NCBI RefSeq assembly: GCF_028291725.1
Contig: NZ_JAQGNT010000028.1
Span: 1-64,000, forward strand
Direction of reading: 5' to 3'
Length of the DNA: 64,000 nt
Origin: Hydrocarboniphaga sp.
Lineage (GTDB): Bacteria > Pseudomonadota > Gammaproteobacteria > Nevskiales > Nevskiaceae
The notes below the pieces were generated by a model. That model had not been told where the DNA came from and searched no databases. It saw only the letters and a program-made list of their open reading frames with translations. Within the stretch, counting starts at the first letter, position 1. Every line of letters starts with the position of its first letter. Positions 8,768-17,179 of this stretch are shown piece by piece. Position numbers and translations under genes: made by a program.

Positions 8768-9286
8768 CTAGCGCTTCTTGCCCGACAGGACCATGACGGC
8801 CTGCCGACCTTCCATCTTCGGATACTGCTCGACGAGCGCGATCTCCTCGAGATCCTTGCGCACGCGATCCATCAACTGCATGCCGAGTTCCTGATGCGCC
8901 ATTTCGCGACCGCGATAACGCACCGTAACCTTGACCTTGTCGCCATCCTCAATGAACGCGTGCGCCGAGCGCAGCTTGGTGTCGTAGTCGCCTTTCTCGG
9001 TGGTCGGTCGGAACTTGATTTCCTTGACCTGGATCTGCTTCTGCTTTTTCTTCGCAGCGTGCTGAGCCTTGTCCTTCTGGTAGACGTACTTGCCGTAATC
9101 CATGATCTTGCAGACCGGCGGCTCCGCATTCGGGGAGACCTCCACCAGATCCATCGAGAGTTCTTCGGCTCGGGCAATGGCGTCACGCGTCAGCATGATG
9201 CCGGCTTGCTCGCCGTTCTCGTCGATTACTCGAACCCGCAGTGCCGAAATCTGGTCGTTGCGTCGATCTTCACGTTCTTGGGCGAT
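8768..9286 (-). CDS. infC: Translation initiation factor IF-3
   Basis: IF-3 keeps the 30S subunit free and checks start codon pairing. The protein shows the usual two-domain form: N domain with [22 protein letters not shown], a lysine-rich linker ([16 protein letters not shown]), and C domain with [18 protein letters not shown] and [15 protein letters not shown] place the start at an ATC codon at 9286, with a GGAGA ribosome site 7 nt upstream, giving 172 residues. IF-3 genes normally use AUU/AUC/AUA so that IF-3 can repress itself. The frame stays open upstream to an ATG at about 9406, but that extension has no IF-3 similarity. thrS is not adjacent; otsB is divergent. Confidence 0.93.
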   Translation of the reverse strand: MAQEREDRRNDQISALRVRVIDENGEQAGIMLTRDAIARAEELSMDLVEVSPNAEPPVCKIMDYGKYVYQKDKAQHAAKKKQKQIQVKEIKFRPTTEKGDYDTKLRSAHAFIEDGDKVKVTVRYRGREMAHQELGMQLMDRVRKDLEEIALVEQYPKMEGRQAVMVLSGKKR

Positions 9287-9474
9287 GCTGCTATCTCCAT
9301 TGGACCCGCCGGACTCCCGGCTGGGCGACATGAGCAGGCCCCACCGGGTCTGCTCAGAGCCGCGCATTCTAGGTAATGGCCTGTCAAAGCTCAAGCCGCA
9401 AGCCAATAGAGCTTAAAATAACGCCACTCCGAGCCGGCTTCGATTCATACAACGGCCGGCTTAATGAGGCTACA

Positions 9475-10284
9475 GTGAATGCAATGGACTGCATCAATGA
9501 CAGGAATGTCACCCCGAGGGAGACCTCGGGCGCGGAAGGATCGTGGCAGACGGAACCGCCGCTGCTGAGCCGCGACTCCGCCCTGTATCTCGATTTCGAC
9601 GGAACCCTGGTCGATCTGGCACCGACGCCGGATTCTGTGCGTCCGGCCGAAGGCCTGGTCGAATTGCTGGGTTCGCTGCAGCAGTTGCTGGCCGGCGCGG
9701 TCGCGATCGTGACCGGCCGGCGGCTGGAGTCGGTCGATCGCTGGCTGGCACCGCTGCGCTTCTGCGGCGCCGGCCTGCATGGTGCGCAGATGCGGCTGGC
9801 ACGGGATCAGGCCGACACTTCCGAGTTTCCACCCGAGATCGGCCGGCTCGCGGCCGAGCTGCGAGCAATTTACGCCAACGATCCGCGCATCCTGGTCGAG
9901 GACAAGGGCGGCACGGTCGCCCTGCACTATCGGCTGGCGCCCGAACGCGCGCCGGAATGCGCGGCGCTGATGCGCCGGCTCGCGCTCGCCCATGGGCTCG
10001 ACGTGATCACCGGCCATGCCGTGGTCGAGGCGCGTCCGCGCGGCGTCAACAAAGGCCTCGGTGTGCATCGGCTGGCCGAAGCCGCGCCGTTCGCCGGCCG
10101 CAGCCCGGTGTTCGTCGGCGACGACACCACCGACGAGGACGCGATCCTGGTCGCACAGGCGCTGGCCGGCATCGGCATCCGCGTCGGCGCGACGCACTCC
10201 GCCGCGCGGTACCGGCTCGCGGATGTCGCCGCGGTGCATCGCTGGCTGCGGGCCAGCGTCGACCACCTGCAGAGCCGGCCATGA
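9475..10284 (+). CDS. otsB: Trehalose-6-phosphate phosphatase
   Basis: A HAD-superfamily phosphatase that converts trehalose 6-phosphate to trehalose. Motif I, LYLDFDGTLVDL, holds the nucleophile Asp and acid/base Asp; IVTGRRLESVDRWL is the motif II region; RPRGVNKGLGVHRL supplies the Lys; and VFVGDDTTDEDA is motif IV. I prefer the GTG at 9475 (269 residues), which has GAGG 7 nt upstream; ATG at 9484 is also possible, and a frame extension to 9376 overlaps the infC upstream region. The stop overlaps the otsA start as ATGA, so the two are translationally coupled. Likely role: osmotic and desiccation protection. Confidence 0.93.
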   Translation: MNAMDCINDRNVTPRETSGAEGSWQTEPPLLSRDSALYLDFDGTLVDLAPTPDSVRPAEGLVELLGSLQQLLAGAVAIVTGRRLESVDRWLAPLRFCGAGLHGAQMRLARDQADTSEFPPEIGRLAAELRAIYANDPRILVEDKGGTVALHYRLAPERAPECAALMRRLALAHGLDVITGHAVVEARPRGVNKGLGVHRLAEAAPFAGRSPVFVGDDTTDEDAILVAQALAGIGIRVGATHSAARYRLADVAAVHRWLRASVDHLQSRP

Positions 10285-11648
10285 GCCGCCTGGTCGCGGT
10301 GTCGAACCGCGTCAGCTCGGTCCGCGGCGCGCCGCTGGCCGGTGGGCTGGCGGTCGCGCTGGTCGACGCGCTGCGCGAGAACCAGGGCCTGTGGTTCGGC
10401 TGGAGCGGCAAGACCGTCGATGAGACCTCGCAGACGCCGACCCTGACGCGCGAAGGCGAAGTGACGCTGGCGACGGTCGATCTGACCCACGACGACCACG
10501 AGGCCTACTACTCGGGATTCGCGAATCGCTGTCTTTGGCCGCTGTTTCATTTCCGGCTCGACCTGACCGGCTACGACCGCGGCCATTTCGACGCATACCA
10601 GCGCGTCAACCAGCGCTTCGCCCGCTCGCTGCTGCCGCTGCTGCGCGAAGACGATCTGGTCTGGGTGCATGACTATCATCTGTTCCCGTTGGGCAGCGAG
10701 CTGCGCCGTATCGGCGTCCGTCAGCGCCTCGGTTTTTTTCTGCACATCCCGTTTCCGCCGCGCGAACTGCTGACGACCCTGCCCCAGCACCAGACGCTGG
10801 TGCGCGCCCTGTTCGACTACGACCTGGTCGGCTTCCAGATCGAAGACGACGTCAAACGCCTTGCGGCCTACGTCGAACAGGATCTCGGCGGCAAGGTTGG
10901 CCCCGGCTGGATGGAGGCTTTCGGCAAGCGCCTGCGCATCGAGGCGTTCCCGGTCGGCATCGACACCGCGCGCTATCACGACTTTGCGTTCTCGTCGCAC
11001 GGCCAGCGCGAATGGATACGCCTGCGCGAATTCCTGCGCGGACGCGAGCAGATCATCGGCGTCGACCGGCTCGACTACACCAAGGGCCTGGTGCGGCGGA
11101 TGAACGCCTACGAGCTGCTTCTCGACTCGCAGCCCGATTCCCATGGCCGCATCACCTATCTGCAGATCGCGCCGATCAGCCGCGGTGAAGTCACCGCCTA
11201 TCAGGATTTCCGGCGCGAGCTGGAGCAGCATGCGGCCGGCATCAATGGCAAGTTCGGCCAGGTCGACTGGGTGCCGATCCGCTACGTCAACGAAGCGATT
11301 CCGCGGCGGCGACTGGCCGGCCTGTATCGCGCCAGCCGCATCGGCCTGGTGACGCCGATGCGCGACGGCATGAACCTGGTCGCCAAGGAATACGTCGCCG
11401 CGCAGGACGAAAAAGATCCGGGCGTGCTGGTGCTGTCGCGCTTCGCCGGCGCCGCGCAGCAGATGGGTGAAGCCCTGCTGGTCAACCCCTACGACACCGA
11501 AGATGTCGCGAGCGCGCTGGAACGCGCGCGCACCATGAACATCGACGAGCGCCGCAATCGTCACCAGGCGCTGATGCGCGGGCTGCTCGATGAAGACGTC
11601 TCGAACTGGCGCCAGCGTTTCCTCGGCGCGCTGAAGCAGAACGACTGA
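10281..11648 (+). CDS. otsA: Trehalose-6-phosphate synthase
   Basis: A GT20 glycosyltransferase joining UDP-glucose (or another NDP-glucose) and glucose 6-phosphate to trehalose 6-phosphate. The 455-residue protein begins [12 protein letters not shown], followed by LAGGLAVAL. It also has [37 protein letters not shown] (nucleotide-sugar site) and [14 protein letters not shown] near the C terminus, all standard for OtsA. Start at 10281 overlaps the otsB stop by 4 nt. Next, 11 nt downstream, is a glucokinase-like gene, which fits a unit that supplies or senses glucose 6-phosphate. Confidence 0.96.
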   Translation: MSRLVAVSNRVSSVRGAPLAGGLAVALVDALRENQGLWFGWSGKTVDETSQTPTLTREGEVTLATVDLTHDDHEAYYSGFANRCLWPLFHFRLDLTGYDRGHFDAYQRVNQRFARSLLPLLREDDLVWVHDYHLFPLGSELRRIGVRQRLGFFLHIPFPPRELLTTLPQHQTLVRALFDYDLVGFQIEDDVKRLAAYVEQDLGGKVGPGWMEAFGKRLRIEAFPVGIDTARYHDFAFSSHGQREWIRLREFLRGREQIIGVDRLDYTKGLVRRMNAYELLLDSQPDSHGRITYLQIAPISRGEVTAYQDFRRELEQHAAGINGKFGQVDWVPIRYVNEAIPRRRLAGLYRASRIGLVTPMRDGMNLVAKEYVAAQDEKDPGVLVLSRFAGAAQQMGEALLVNPYDTEDVASALERARTMNIDERRNRHQALMRGLLDEDVSNWRQRFLGALKQND

Positions 11649-11659
11649 CAGGACCCATC

Positions 11660-12625
11660 TTGGAACCATCCCCGGCCTCGGCCCCGCACTCCGTCGCACT
11701 GGTCGCCGACGTCGGCGGCACTCATCTGCAGGCAGCCCTGGCCTGGATCAATGGCGATGGTCGCCCCCATCTGCAGCCGCTGCGCGCGATACCGACTCCC
11801 AACGGCCGTTTGCAGGCCAGCCTCAGCGAGCATCTGCGCACGGCCGGCCTGGCATCGGTCGGTGCCTGCGCGGTCGCGGCCGCCGGCCGCGTGCTGCGCA
11901 TGCCCGAGCGTAGTTTCGTGCGGATGACGGCGTCGCAGCTGACGATCGAACTCAGCGATTTAGGCGAAGCAACCGGCGCGTCGCGCGTGCTACTGCTGAA
12001 CGATCTGGCCGCGGTCGCCGCAGCACTGCCGCTGCTGCGCCCTGAAGAGCTGATCGCGATCGGTGTGCCCCGGCCACTGCGCTCGGGCGTCCGACTGGTG
12101 ATCGGCATCGACCGCGCCTTCGGCGCCGCGGTGCTGACCGCCGACCGCACGCTACTGGAAACCGAAGCCGGGCAACTGGACCTCGCCGCGGTCAGTGCGG
12201 ACGAGCGTCAATGGCTCAATCGTCTGGCACCGCTCGGACGGCTGTCGATCGAGACCCTGATGTCCAAGACCGGCCTGGCGCGGCTCTACGAAGTCGTCAG
12301 CGGTGTACCCGATGTCGATGTATCGACGATTGCGGGCAAAGCGGAGGCCGGCGAAGCCTCGGCGCGCAAGACCATGGTCGTCTTCTCCACCTGGCTGGGC
12401 CGGGCGATCGGCAACCTGGTGCTCGCCTATGGCGCCTGGAACGGCGTCTATCTGATCGGCAGCGTATTCGACGACCTGGGCAGCGCGCTGGACGAAGCCG
12501 CTCTGCGCAAGGGCATGGAGGACAAGGCGCCGGTTGCGGCCGAGATCAACGCGGTGCCGGTGTACCGCATCCGCCATCCGAACCCCTCACTGCTCGGGCT
12601 GGCGCATCTGGCGCTGGCGAAATGA
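11660..12625 (+). CDS. Divergent glucokinase-family (Glk) protein
   Basis: A 321-residue homologue of E. coli-type glucokinase. The phosphate-1 loop VADVGGTHLQ (15-24), the catalytic LLNDLAA (112-118, with Asp115), the METLMSKTGLARLY-like segment (about 197-210) and GNLVLAYGAWNGVYLIGSVF (251-270) match. However, the second phosphate loop, usually G-x-G-T-G-L-G, reads GIDRAFGAA (149-157), and the sugar-site EGGH reads EAGQ (169-172). Nucleotide or glucose binding may therefore be altered. The gene starts 11 nt after otsA and is likely in the same operon, suggesting supply of glucose 6-phosphate or a sensor role. It is followed by a palindromic repeat. I infer kinase activity only weakly. Confidence 0.75.
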   Translation: MEPSPASAPHSVALVADVGGTHLQAALAWINGDGRPHLQPLRAIPTPNGRLQASLSEHLRTAGLASVGACAVAAAGRVLRMPERSFVRMTASQLTIELSDLGEATGASRVLLLNDLAAVAAALPLLRPEELIAIGVPRPLRSGVRLVIGIDRAFGAAVLTADRTLLETEAGQLDLAAVSADERQWLNRLAPLGRLSIETLMSKTGLARLYEVVSGVPDVDVSTIAGKAEAGEASARKTMVVFSTWLGRAIGNLVLAYGAWNGVYLIGSVFDDLGSALDEAALRKGMEDKAPVAAEINAVPVYRIRHPNPSLLGLAHLALAK

Positions 12626-12633
12626 GCGAAACC

Positions 12634-12712
12634 CGTAGGTTGGGGTGAGCATCGCGAACCCCAACAATTGTCGGGCCGATGTTGGGGTTCGCTGCGCTCA
12701 CCCCAACCTACG
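12634..12712. repeat. Dispersed palindrome, GTAGGTTGGGGTGAGC family (copy 2)
   Basis: Arms CGTAGGTTGGGGTGAGC... and ...GCTCACCCCAACCTACG of about 33 nt pair with three mismatches around a short loop. It fills the space between the convergent glucokinase-like and lipoprotein genes, starting 8 nt after one stop and ending 4 nt from the other. It probably acts as a two-way transcription stop. Confidence 0.92.
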
Positions 12713-12716
12713 GCAC

Positions 12717-13067
12717 TCAGCTTTCGCAGGGGCTGTCGCTGTAGAAATCCAGCTCGTCCGTGTCGCCGAAACCCAGGGCTTCGGCGTCGTCTAAATTCGA
12801 GTGGCGAATCAGGTAGACATTGAGATTGCCGGTGCCGCCACCGCAGACCGCTGCCCAGGCCTGTCCATCATTGCCTTTTTGCGCGCATAGCACGTCGATG
12901 CCGGCATTGGTCAGCTCCTGCTGCATCGTCGCCAGCGGGACGCCGCTGCTTTCGTTGCATTGCACGGATTCGTCGTACTTGTAGACCTTGACGTCCGAAT
13001 CGCCGCCACCGCATGCGGACAGCAGAGAACTGAGCACGGCGACCAGCGGTATCGCTTGGATTTTCAT
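12717..13067 (-). CDS. Small hypothetical lipoprotein
   Basis: A 116-residue protein of unknown function. MKIQAIPLVAVLSSLLSACGGG is a lipoprotein signal with lipobox L-S-A-C, so the mature form should be lipid-anchored in the cell envelope. The mature part has five further cysteines (QCNESS, LCAQKG, AVCGGG, SPCES among them), suggesting disulfides, and an acidic C terminus. I recognise no family. I start at the ATG at 13067; an upstream in-frame codon at 13082 would precede the signal with MWTAK. It stands alone between two palindromic repeats and is convergent with the glucokinase-like gene. Confidence 0.65.
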   Translation of the reverse strand: MKIQAIPLVAVLSSLLSACGGGDSDVKVYKYDESVQCNESSGVPLATMQQELTNAGIDVLCAQKGNDGQAWAAVCGGGTGNLNVYLIRHSNLDDAEALGFGDTDELDFYSDSPCES

Positions 13068-13114
13068 CTTCGCCGTCCACAATGCAGATGGCCTAGCTTA
13101 ACTGCCGGGACCGG

Positions 13115-13197
13115 CGTAGGTCGGCAATCCCGTTGCCGACGTGCGAACCCGGTTGCGCAATGGAAGCCTCACGTCGGCAAAGGATTGCCGACCTACG
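13115..13197. repeat. Dispersed palindrome, CGTAGGTCGGCAA family (copy 1)
   Basis: Inverted arms CGTAGGTCGGCAATCCCGTT and a near-complement ending TTGCCGACCTACG surround an irregular centre that also contains paired GACGTG/CACGTC. The right-arm TAG (13193-13195 on the minus strand) is the stop codon of the mscS gene. A second copy lies at 31854. Confidence 0.9.
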
Positions 13198-14125
13198 GAG
13201 CCTTGGGTAGCGGATTCACAATCTGCAGCGTCGGCGCGGTCGACGGCATGTCGATGTCGCGCTCGATCAGCACCGCCTGCAGGCGCCGCAGAAACGCGCG
13301 ACCGACATCGGACTGCATGCCAGGCCGCGTCTTGATGCGGCCCTGGATCGTCATCGCCGTGCCGTCGAGCTTGTCGACGCCCCAGATTTCCACATCGGCG
13401 ATGACTTTCCCTCCGATCTCCTGATCCTGGCGCAGCTCGGCGAAGACTTCGCGAATCGCCGCAATCACGCGATCCGGATCTTCCTTGTACGCGACCTGCA
13501 CATTGAAGATGTAAGCCGACCAGTCGCGCGTGGAGTTGCTCAGCGTGTTGACCGTGCCATGCGGGAATACATGGACGGTACCGGTGCCGTCGCGCAGCAC
13601 GATCGTGCGCAAGGTCAGCACTTCCACCAGGCCGCCGGTGCCATTGATCGTGACCACGTCGCCGACGCGGATCTGATTCTCCAGCACCATGAAGAAGCCG
13701 GTGATGATGTCGCGCACCAGATACTGGGCGCCGAAGCCGACCGCAACACCAATGATGCCGGCACCGGCAATCAGCGGGCCAACCTGCACGCCGAGTTGCG
13801 TCAGCAGCACCAGCGCCAGAATCACGAACAGGAAGATGTTGATCACCTGCTTAAGCAGGCCGACCAGGGTGCCGACGCGCTTGCGCGCGTCGAACTGCGA
13901 CTCGGTCTTCAGATCCGTGGTATTGAGCAGGCGCGTCTCGAGACGACGCACCAGCAGGCTCACCAGCTTGTGCAGCAGATACCAGATGACCAGCACCAGC
14001 AGCAGCCGGATCGCCGGCTCCAGCCAGACCTGCAGATACTCGGGAATGTCGAACTGGTGGAGAATGCGGCCCAGTTCGGAATTCTCGCGCGCCTCGACCG
14101 ACGCGACCGTGCTGACCATCAGCAT
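13193..14125 (-). CDS. MscS-family mechanosensitive ion channel
   Basis: A 310-residue inner-membrane channel that should open under membrane tension during hypo-osmotic shock. Two N-terminal membrane segments (about 38-58 and 85-112) precede the pore helix AGAGIIGVAVGFGAQYLVRDIITG and the beta domain start ENQIRVGDVVTINGTGG. The C-terminal alpha/beta domain includes PHGTVNTLSNSTRDW. Length is typical of short MscS/YnaI forms. The ATG at 14125 is 4 nt from the nuoN stop on the same strand, so it may be transcribed from the nuo operon. Its TAG stop lies inside a palindromic repeat. Confidence 0.9.
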   Translation of the reverse strand: MLMVSTVASVEARENSELGRILHQFDIPEYLQVWLEPAIRLLLVLVIWYLLHKLVSLLVRRLETRLLNTTDLKTESQFDARKRVGTLVGLLKQVINIFLFVILALVLLTQLGVQVGPLIAGAGIIGVAVGFGAQYLVRDIITGFFMVLENQIRVGDVVTINGTGGLVEVLTLRTIVLRDGTGTVHVFPHGTVNTLSNSTRDWSAYIFNVQVAYKEDPDRVIAAIREVFAELRQDQEIGGKVIADVEIWGVDKLDGTAMTIQGRIKTRPGMQSDVGRAFLRRLQAVLIERDIDMPSTAPTLQIVNPLPKAP

Positions 14126-14129
14126 CCGA

Positions 14130-15584
14130 TCAATGCAGCGCGAGCTGGCTGCTGAGCAGGTACAGCGGCTGCGGGTACACGCCGAGGAACAGCATCACGA
14201 TCATCGCCACCAGCAGCATGAAGCCGCCGAAGCTCTGCGCCCAGCCCAGGGATTCGGTGACGCGCTCGGAGCCCTGGGCCACCGCACTGAACAAGGCCGC
14301 AACCACACGCAGGTAGTAGTAGATGCTGATCGCACTGCTGACGATCAGGCCCCCGACCAGCAGCCATTGCGCATCGCCCACGCCCGCTGCGATCACCGCG
14401 AATTTGCCGATGAATCCGGCCGTCAGCGGAATGCCGGCCAGCGACAGCATCATCGCGGTCAGGATCGAGGTCAGGTAAGGACGGCGCCAGAACAGGCCGC
14501 GATAGTCGTCGATATGTTCGGCATCGCGCTCGCCCATCGGGCTCGATACCAGCGCCATCACGCCGAATACGCCGAGCGAGGTGACCAGGTACGTCGCGAG
14601 GTAGACGCCGGCCGCACGCAGCGCGTCGTCGCCGGGCACCACCAGCACGATCGTCAGATAGCCGAAGTGCGCGATCGACGAATACGCGAGCAGGCGCTTG
14701 AGGTTGTTCTGACGCAGCGCCAGCAGGCTGCCGACCAGCATCGAGGCCATGGACAAGCCGACCAGAGACGTCAGGATCAGCGGTGACACCGGGCTGGCAC
14801 CGTAGTGGAACAGGCGCAGCACGACGACGAACACACCGAGCTTGGAAACCGTAGCCAGGAACGCGGTGATCGGCGTCGGCGCAGCTTCGTAGACGTCCGG
14901 CGTCCACTGGTGGAACGGCACCAGCGACAGCTTGAATCCAAGCCCCGCAAGCATCATCGCCGAACCGGCCAGCACCAGTGGCTGGTCGAGGCTGGCCACC
15001 GCAAGCGCCTGGGACAGCGCCTCGATATCCAGCGCTCCGACCTGCGCGTAAATCAGCGCGACACCGAAGAACAGCGCCGCCGACGCCGCGGCCGACAGGA
15101 TCAGGTACTTGATGCCGCCCTCGATCGAGCGCCGCTCGTCCATCGCATACGCGACGCCGCCGATCATCGGCAAGGTCAGCAGCTCGATACCCACCAGTAG
15201 GGTCGCCGCGTGCGTCGCGCAGGCCAGGGTCAACGCACCGAGCGTGCCCAGGCCGATCAGCAGATAGACCTCCTCGCGATTCTTCTTGTAGCCCTCGAAG
15301 TAGGCATGGCACAGCGTCAGCACACCCAGCGACGTCACCAGGATCAGGCCCATGCCGAACCGCGCGGCGGCGTCGATCGTCATCAGGCCGGTGACGACCA
15401 CCGTTGTATTGCCACCGAAGAAAATATCGTAGGCGACGGCCAGCAGTGCCAGGTTCATGCCGACGACCGTGACGCTCGCGCAGAAACGATGATGCCGATA
15501 GATCGCGATCGCCAGCATCGTCGCGACGATCGCGGCGGTGGCGATCAGCAGCGGCAGCAGTGCCCACACCTGTACCGGCGTCAT
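14130..15584 (-). CDS. nuoN: NADH-quinone oxidoreductase subunit N
   Basis: An antiporter-like membrane subunit of complex I that takes part in proton pumping. The 484-residue protein has about 14 hydrophobic segments. GFKLSLVPFHQWTPDVYEAAPTPITAFLATVSK carries the proton-channel residues of the Mrp-like family, and the later LAYSSIAHFGY and SLAGIPLTAGFIGKF are also typical. Last gene of the nuo set; its start overlaps the nuoM stop by 4 nt and it is followed after 4 nt by mscS. Confidence 0.96.
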   Translation of the reverse strand: MTPVQVWALLPLLIATAAIVATMLAIAIYRHHRFCASVTVVGMNLALLAVAYDIFFGGNTTVVVTGLMTIDAAARFGMGLILVTSLGVLTLCHAYFEGYKKNREEVYLLIGLGTLGALTLACATHAATLLVGIELLTLPMIGGVAYAMDERRSIEGGIKYLILSAAASAALFFGVALIYAQVGALDIEALSQALAVASLDQPLVLAGSAMMLAGLGFKLSLVPFHQWTPDVYEAAPTPITAFLATVSKLGVFVVVLRLFHYGASPVSPLILTSLVGLSMASMLVGSLLALRQNNLKRLLAYSSIAHFGYLTIVLVVPGDDALRAAGVYLATYLVTSLGVFGVMALVSSPMGERDAEHIDDYRGLFWRRPYLTSILTAMMLSLAGIPLTAGFIGKFAVIAAGVGDAQWLLVGGLIVSSAISIYYYLRVVAALFSAVAQGSERVTESLGWAQSFGGFMLLVAMIVMLFLGVYPQPLYLLSSQLALH

Positions 15585-17167
15585 GGCGCGGCTCCGGTGA
15601 CCGCCACCGCGCTGGTCGCGGTAGCCGCCTTGTAGATCGCGTGAACGGCCTGCACCGGCGCGTGCGCGGTATCGATGACCAGCTGCGGATAAAGGCCCAG
15701 CCCCAGCAGCAGCGCCATCAGCGACATCATCATCACCAGTTCGCGCTTGGACAGATCCTTGAGCTTGCCCTGCTTGTTCAGATGGGCACCCTCGGGCAGT
15801 GGCTGCGGCGCGCCGTGCAGCGCGCGCTGCACCAGGTACAGCGAATACACCGCGGCCAGGATCAGGCCGCTTGCCGCCACAATGGTGACCAGGGGTGCCG
15901 CTTCAAAGCTGCCGACCAGAATCAGGAACTCACCGACGAAATTACCCAGGCCCGGCAGCCCCAGCGATGCGGCGCTGAAGAACAGCAGGATCGGCGGCAG
16001 GTTCGGGAATCGCGACCACAGGCCGCCCATCTTGGTGATGTCGCGAGTATGCAGGCGCTCGTAGATTTCGCCGCACAGGATGAACAGCGCGCCGGCCGAA
16101 AGGCCATGCGCGATCATCTGCACGACCACACCCTGCAACGCCTGTTCGGTGCCGGCGTAGATGCCGATCACGATGAAGCCCATATGGCTGATGCTGGTGT
16201 AGGCGACGAAGCGCTTGATATCGGTCTGCGAAAACGCGACGACCGCGCCGTAGATGACGCCGAGCACGCCCAGCCACATCGCCACCGGCGCGAACGCGGC
16301 CGAGGCATGCGGAAAGAACGGAATGCCGAACCGCAGCAGGCCGTAAGCCGCGGTCTTCAGCAGGATGCCGGCGAGATCGACCGAGCCCGCGGTCGGGGCC
16401 TGGCCGTGTGCGTCCGGCAGCCAGGTGTGGAACGGCACAATCGGCATCTTCACCGCGAACGCGCCGAAGAAGCCGAGCATCAGCCACCATTCGGCCTGCG
16501 CCGACATCGGTGTATTCAGCAGGTCGTGATAGTCGAACGACAGCTTGCCGGTGGCCTGCTGATGCAGGAACACCATCGCCAGGATGCTCAGCAGCATTAA
16601 AAAACCAGAAGCCTGGGTGAAGATGAAGAATTTGATGGCCGCGTAGACCCTGCCCTTGCCGCCGGGGATGTTGTGCCCCCACAGCGCGATCAGGAAGAAC
16701 ATCGGCACCAGCATCATTTCCCAGAAGAAGAAGAACAGGAACATGTCGAGCGCGAGAAAGATGCCGACCACGCCGCCGAGGTTCCACAGCAGGTTCAGAT
16801 GGAAGAAGCCGACGTTGCGCTCGATCTCCTTCCACGAGCAGGTGATCGCCAGCACGCCGATCAGATTGGTCAGCACCACCAGCATCAGCGACAGGCCGTC
16901 GAGGCCCAGATGGATGCTGGCGCCGATGCTCGGAATCCACTGCGCCTGGAACTCGATGGTCCAGGTCGGAGCCTTGCCGGCGACCGCCGCAAAACCGGTG
17001 CCGGTGATCGAGTAGTCGCCGGTCGCCCACAAGCAGATCGACGTGACCAGCACGCCGAGCATCGTCAGCAGCGCAATCCAGCGCGGCATGCGCAGCGAGA
17101 AGCGCTCGCTCTGCCAGCTCAGCAGGCCGCCGATAAAGGGGATCAGAATCAGCCAAACGAGAATCAT
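15581..17167 (-). CDS. nuoM: NADH-quinone oxidoreductase subunit M
   Basis: The second antiporter-like proton-pumping subunit of complex I, 528 residues with about 14 membrane segments. Recognisable parts are FFFFWEMMLVPMFFLIALWG (conserved Glu), the family PFHTWLPDAHGQAPTAGSVDLAGILLKTAAYGLLRFG, TDIKRFVAYTSISHMGF and GLPGLGNFVGEFLIL. Starts 12 nt downstream of the nuoL stop and overlaps nuoN by 4 nt. Confidence 0.97.
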   Translation of the reverse strand: MILVWLILIPFIGGLLSWQSERFSLRMPRWIALLTMLGVLVTSICLWATGDYSITGTGFAAVAGKAPTWTIEFQAQWIPSIGASIHLGLDGLSLMLVVLTNLIGVLAITCSWKEIERNVGFFHLNLLWNLGGVVGIFLALDMFLFFFFWEMMLVPMFFLIALWGHNIPGGKGRVYAAIKFFIFTQASGFLMLLSILAMVFLHQQATGKLSFDYHDLLNTPMSAQAEWWLMLGFFGAFAVKMPIVPFHTWLPDAHGQAPTAGSVDLAGILLKTAAYGLLRFGIPFFPHASAAFAPVAMWLGVLGVIYGAVVAFSQTDIKRFVAYTSISHMGFIVIGIYAGTEQALQGVVVQMIAHGLSAGALFILCGEIYERLHTRDITKMGGLWSRFPNLPPILLFFSAASLGLPGLGNFVGEFLILVGSFEAAPLVTIVAASGLILAAVYSLYLVQRALHGAPQPLPEGAHLNKQGKLKDLSKRELVMMMSLMALLLGLGLYPQLVIDTAHAPVQAVHAIYKAATATSAVAVTGAAP

Positions 17168-17179
17168 CGGTCTAGGTTC

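Noticed and set aside
9927-11699. 590-codon minus-strand frame across otsB/otsA
   Set aside because: Antisense to two well-supported enzymes, without start signals or homology.
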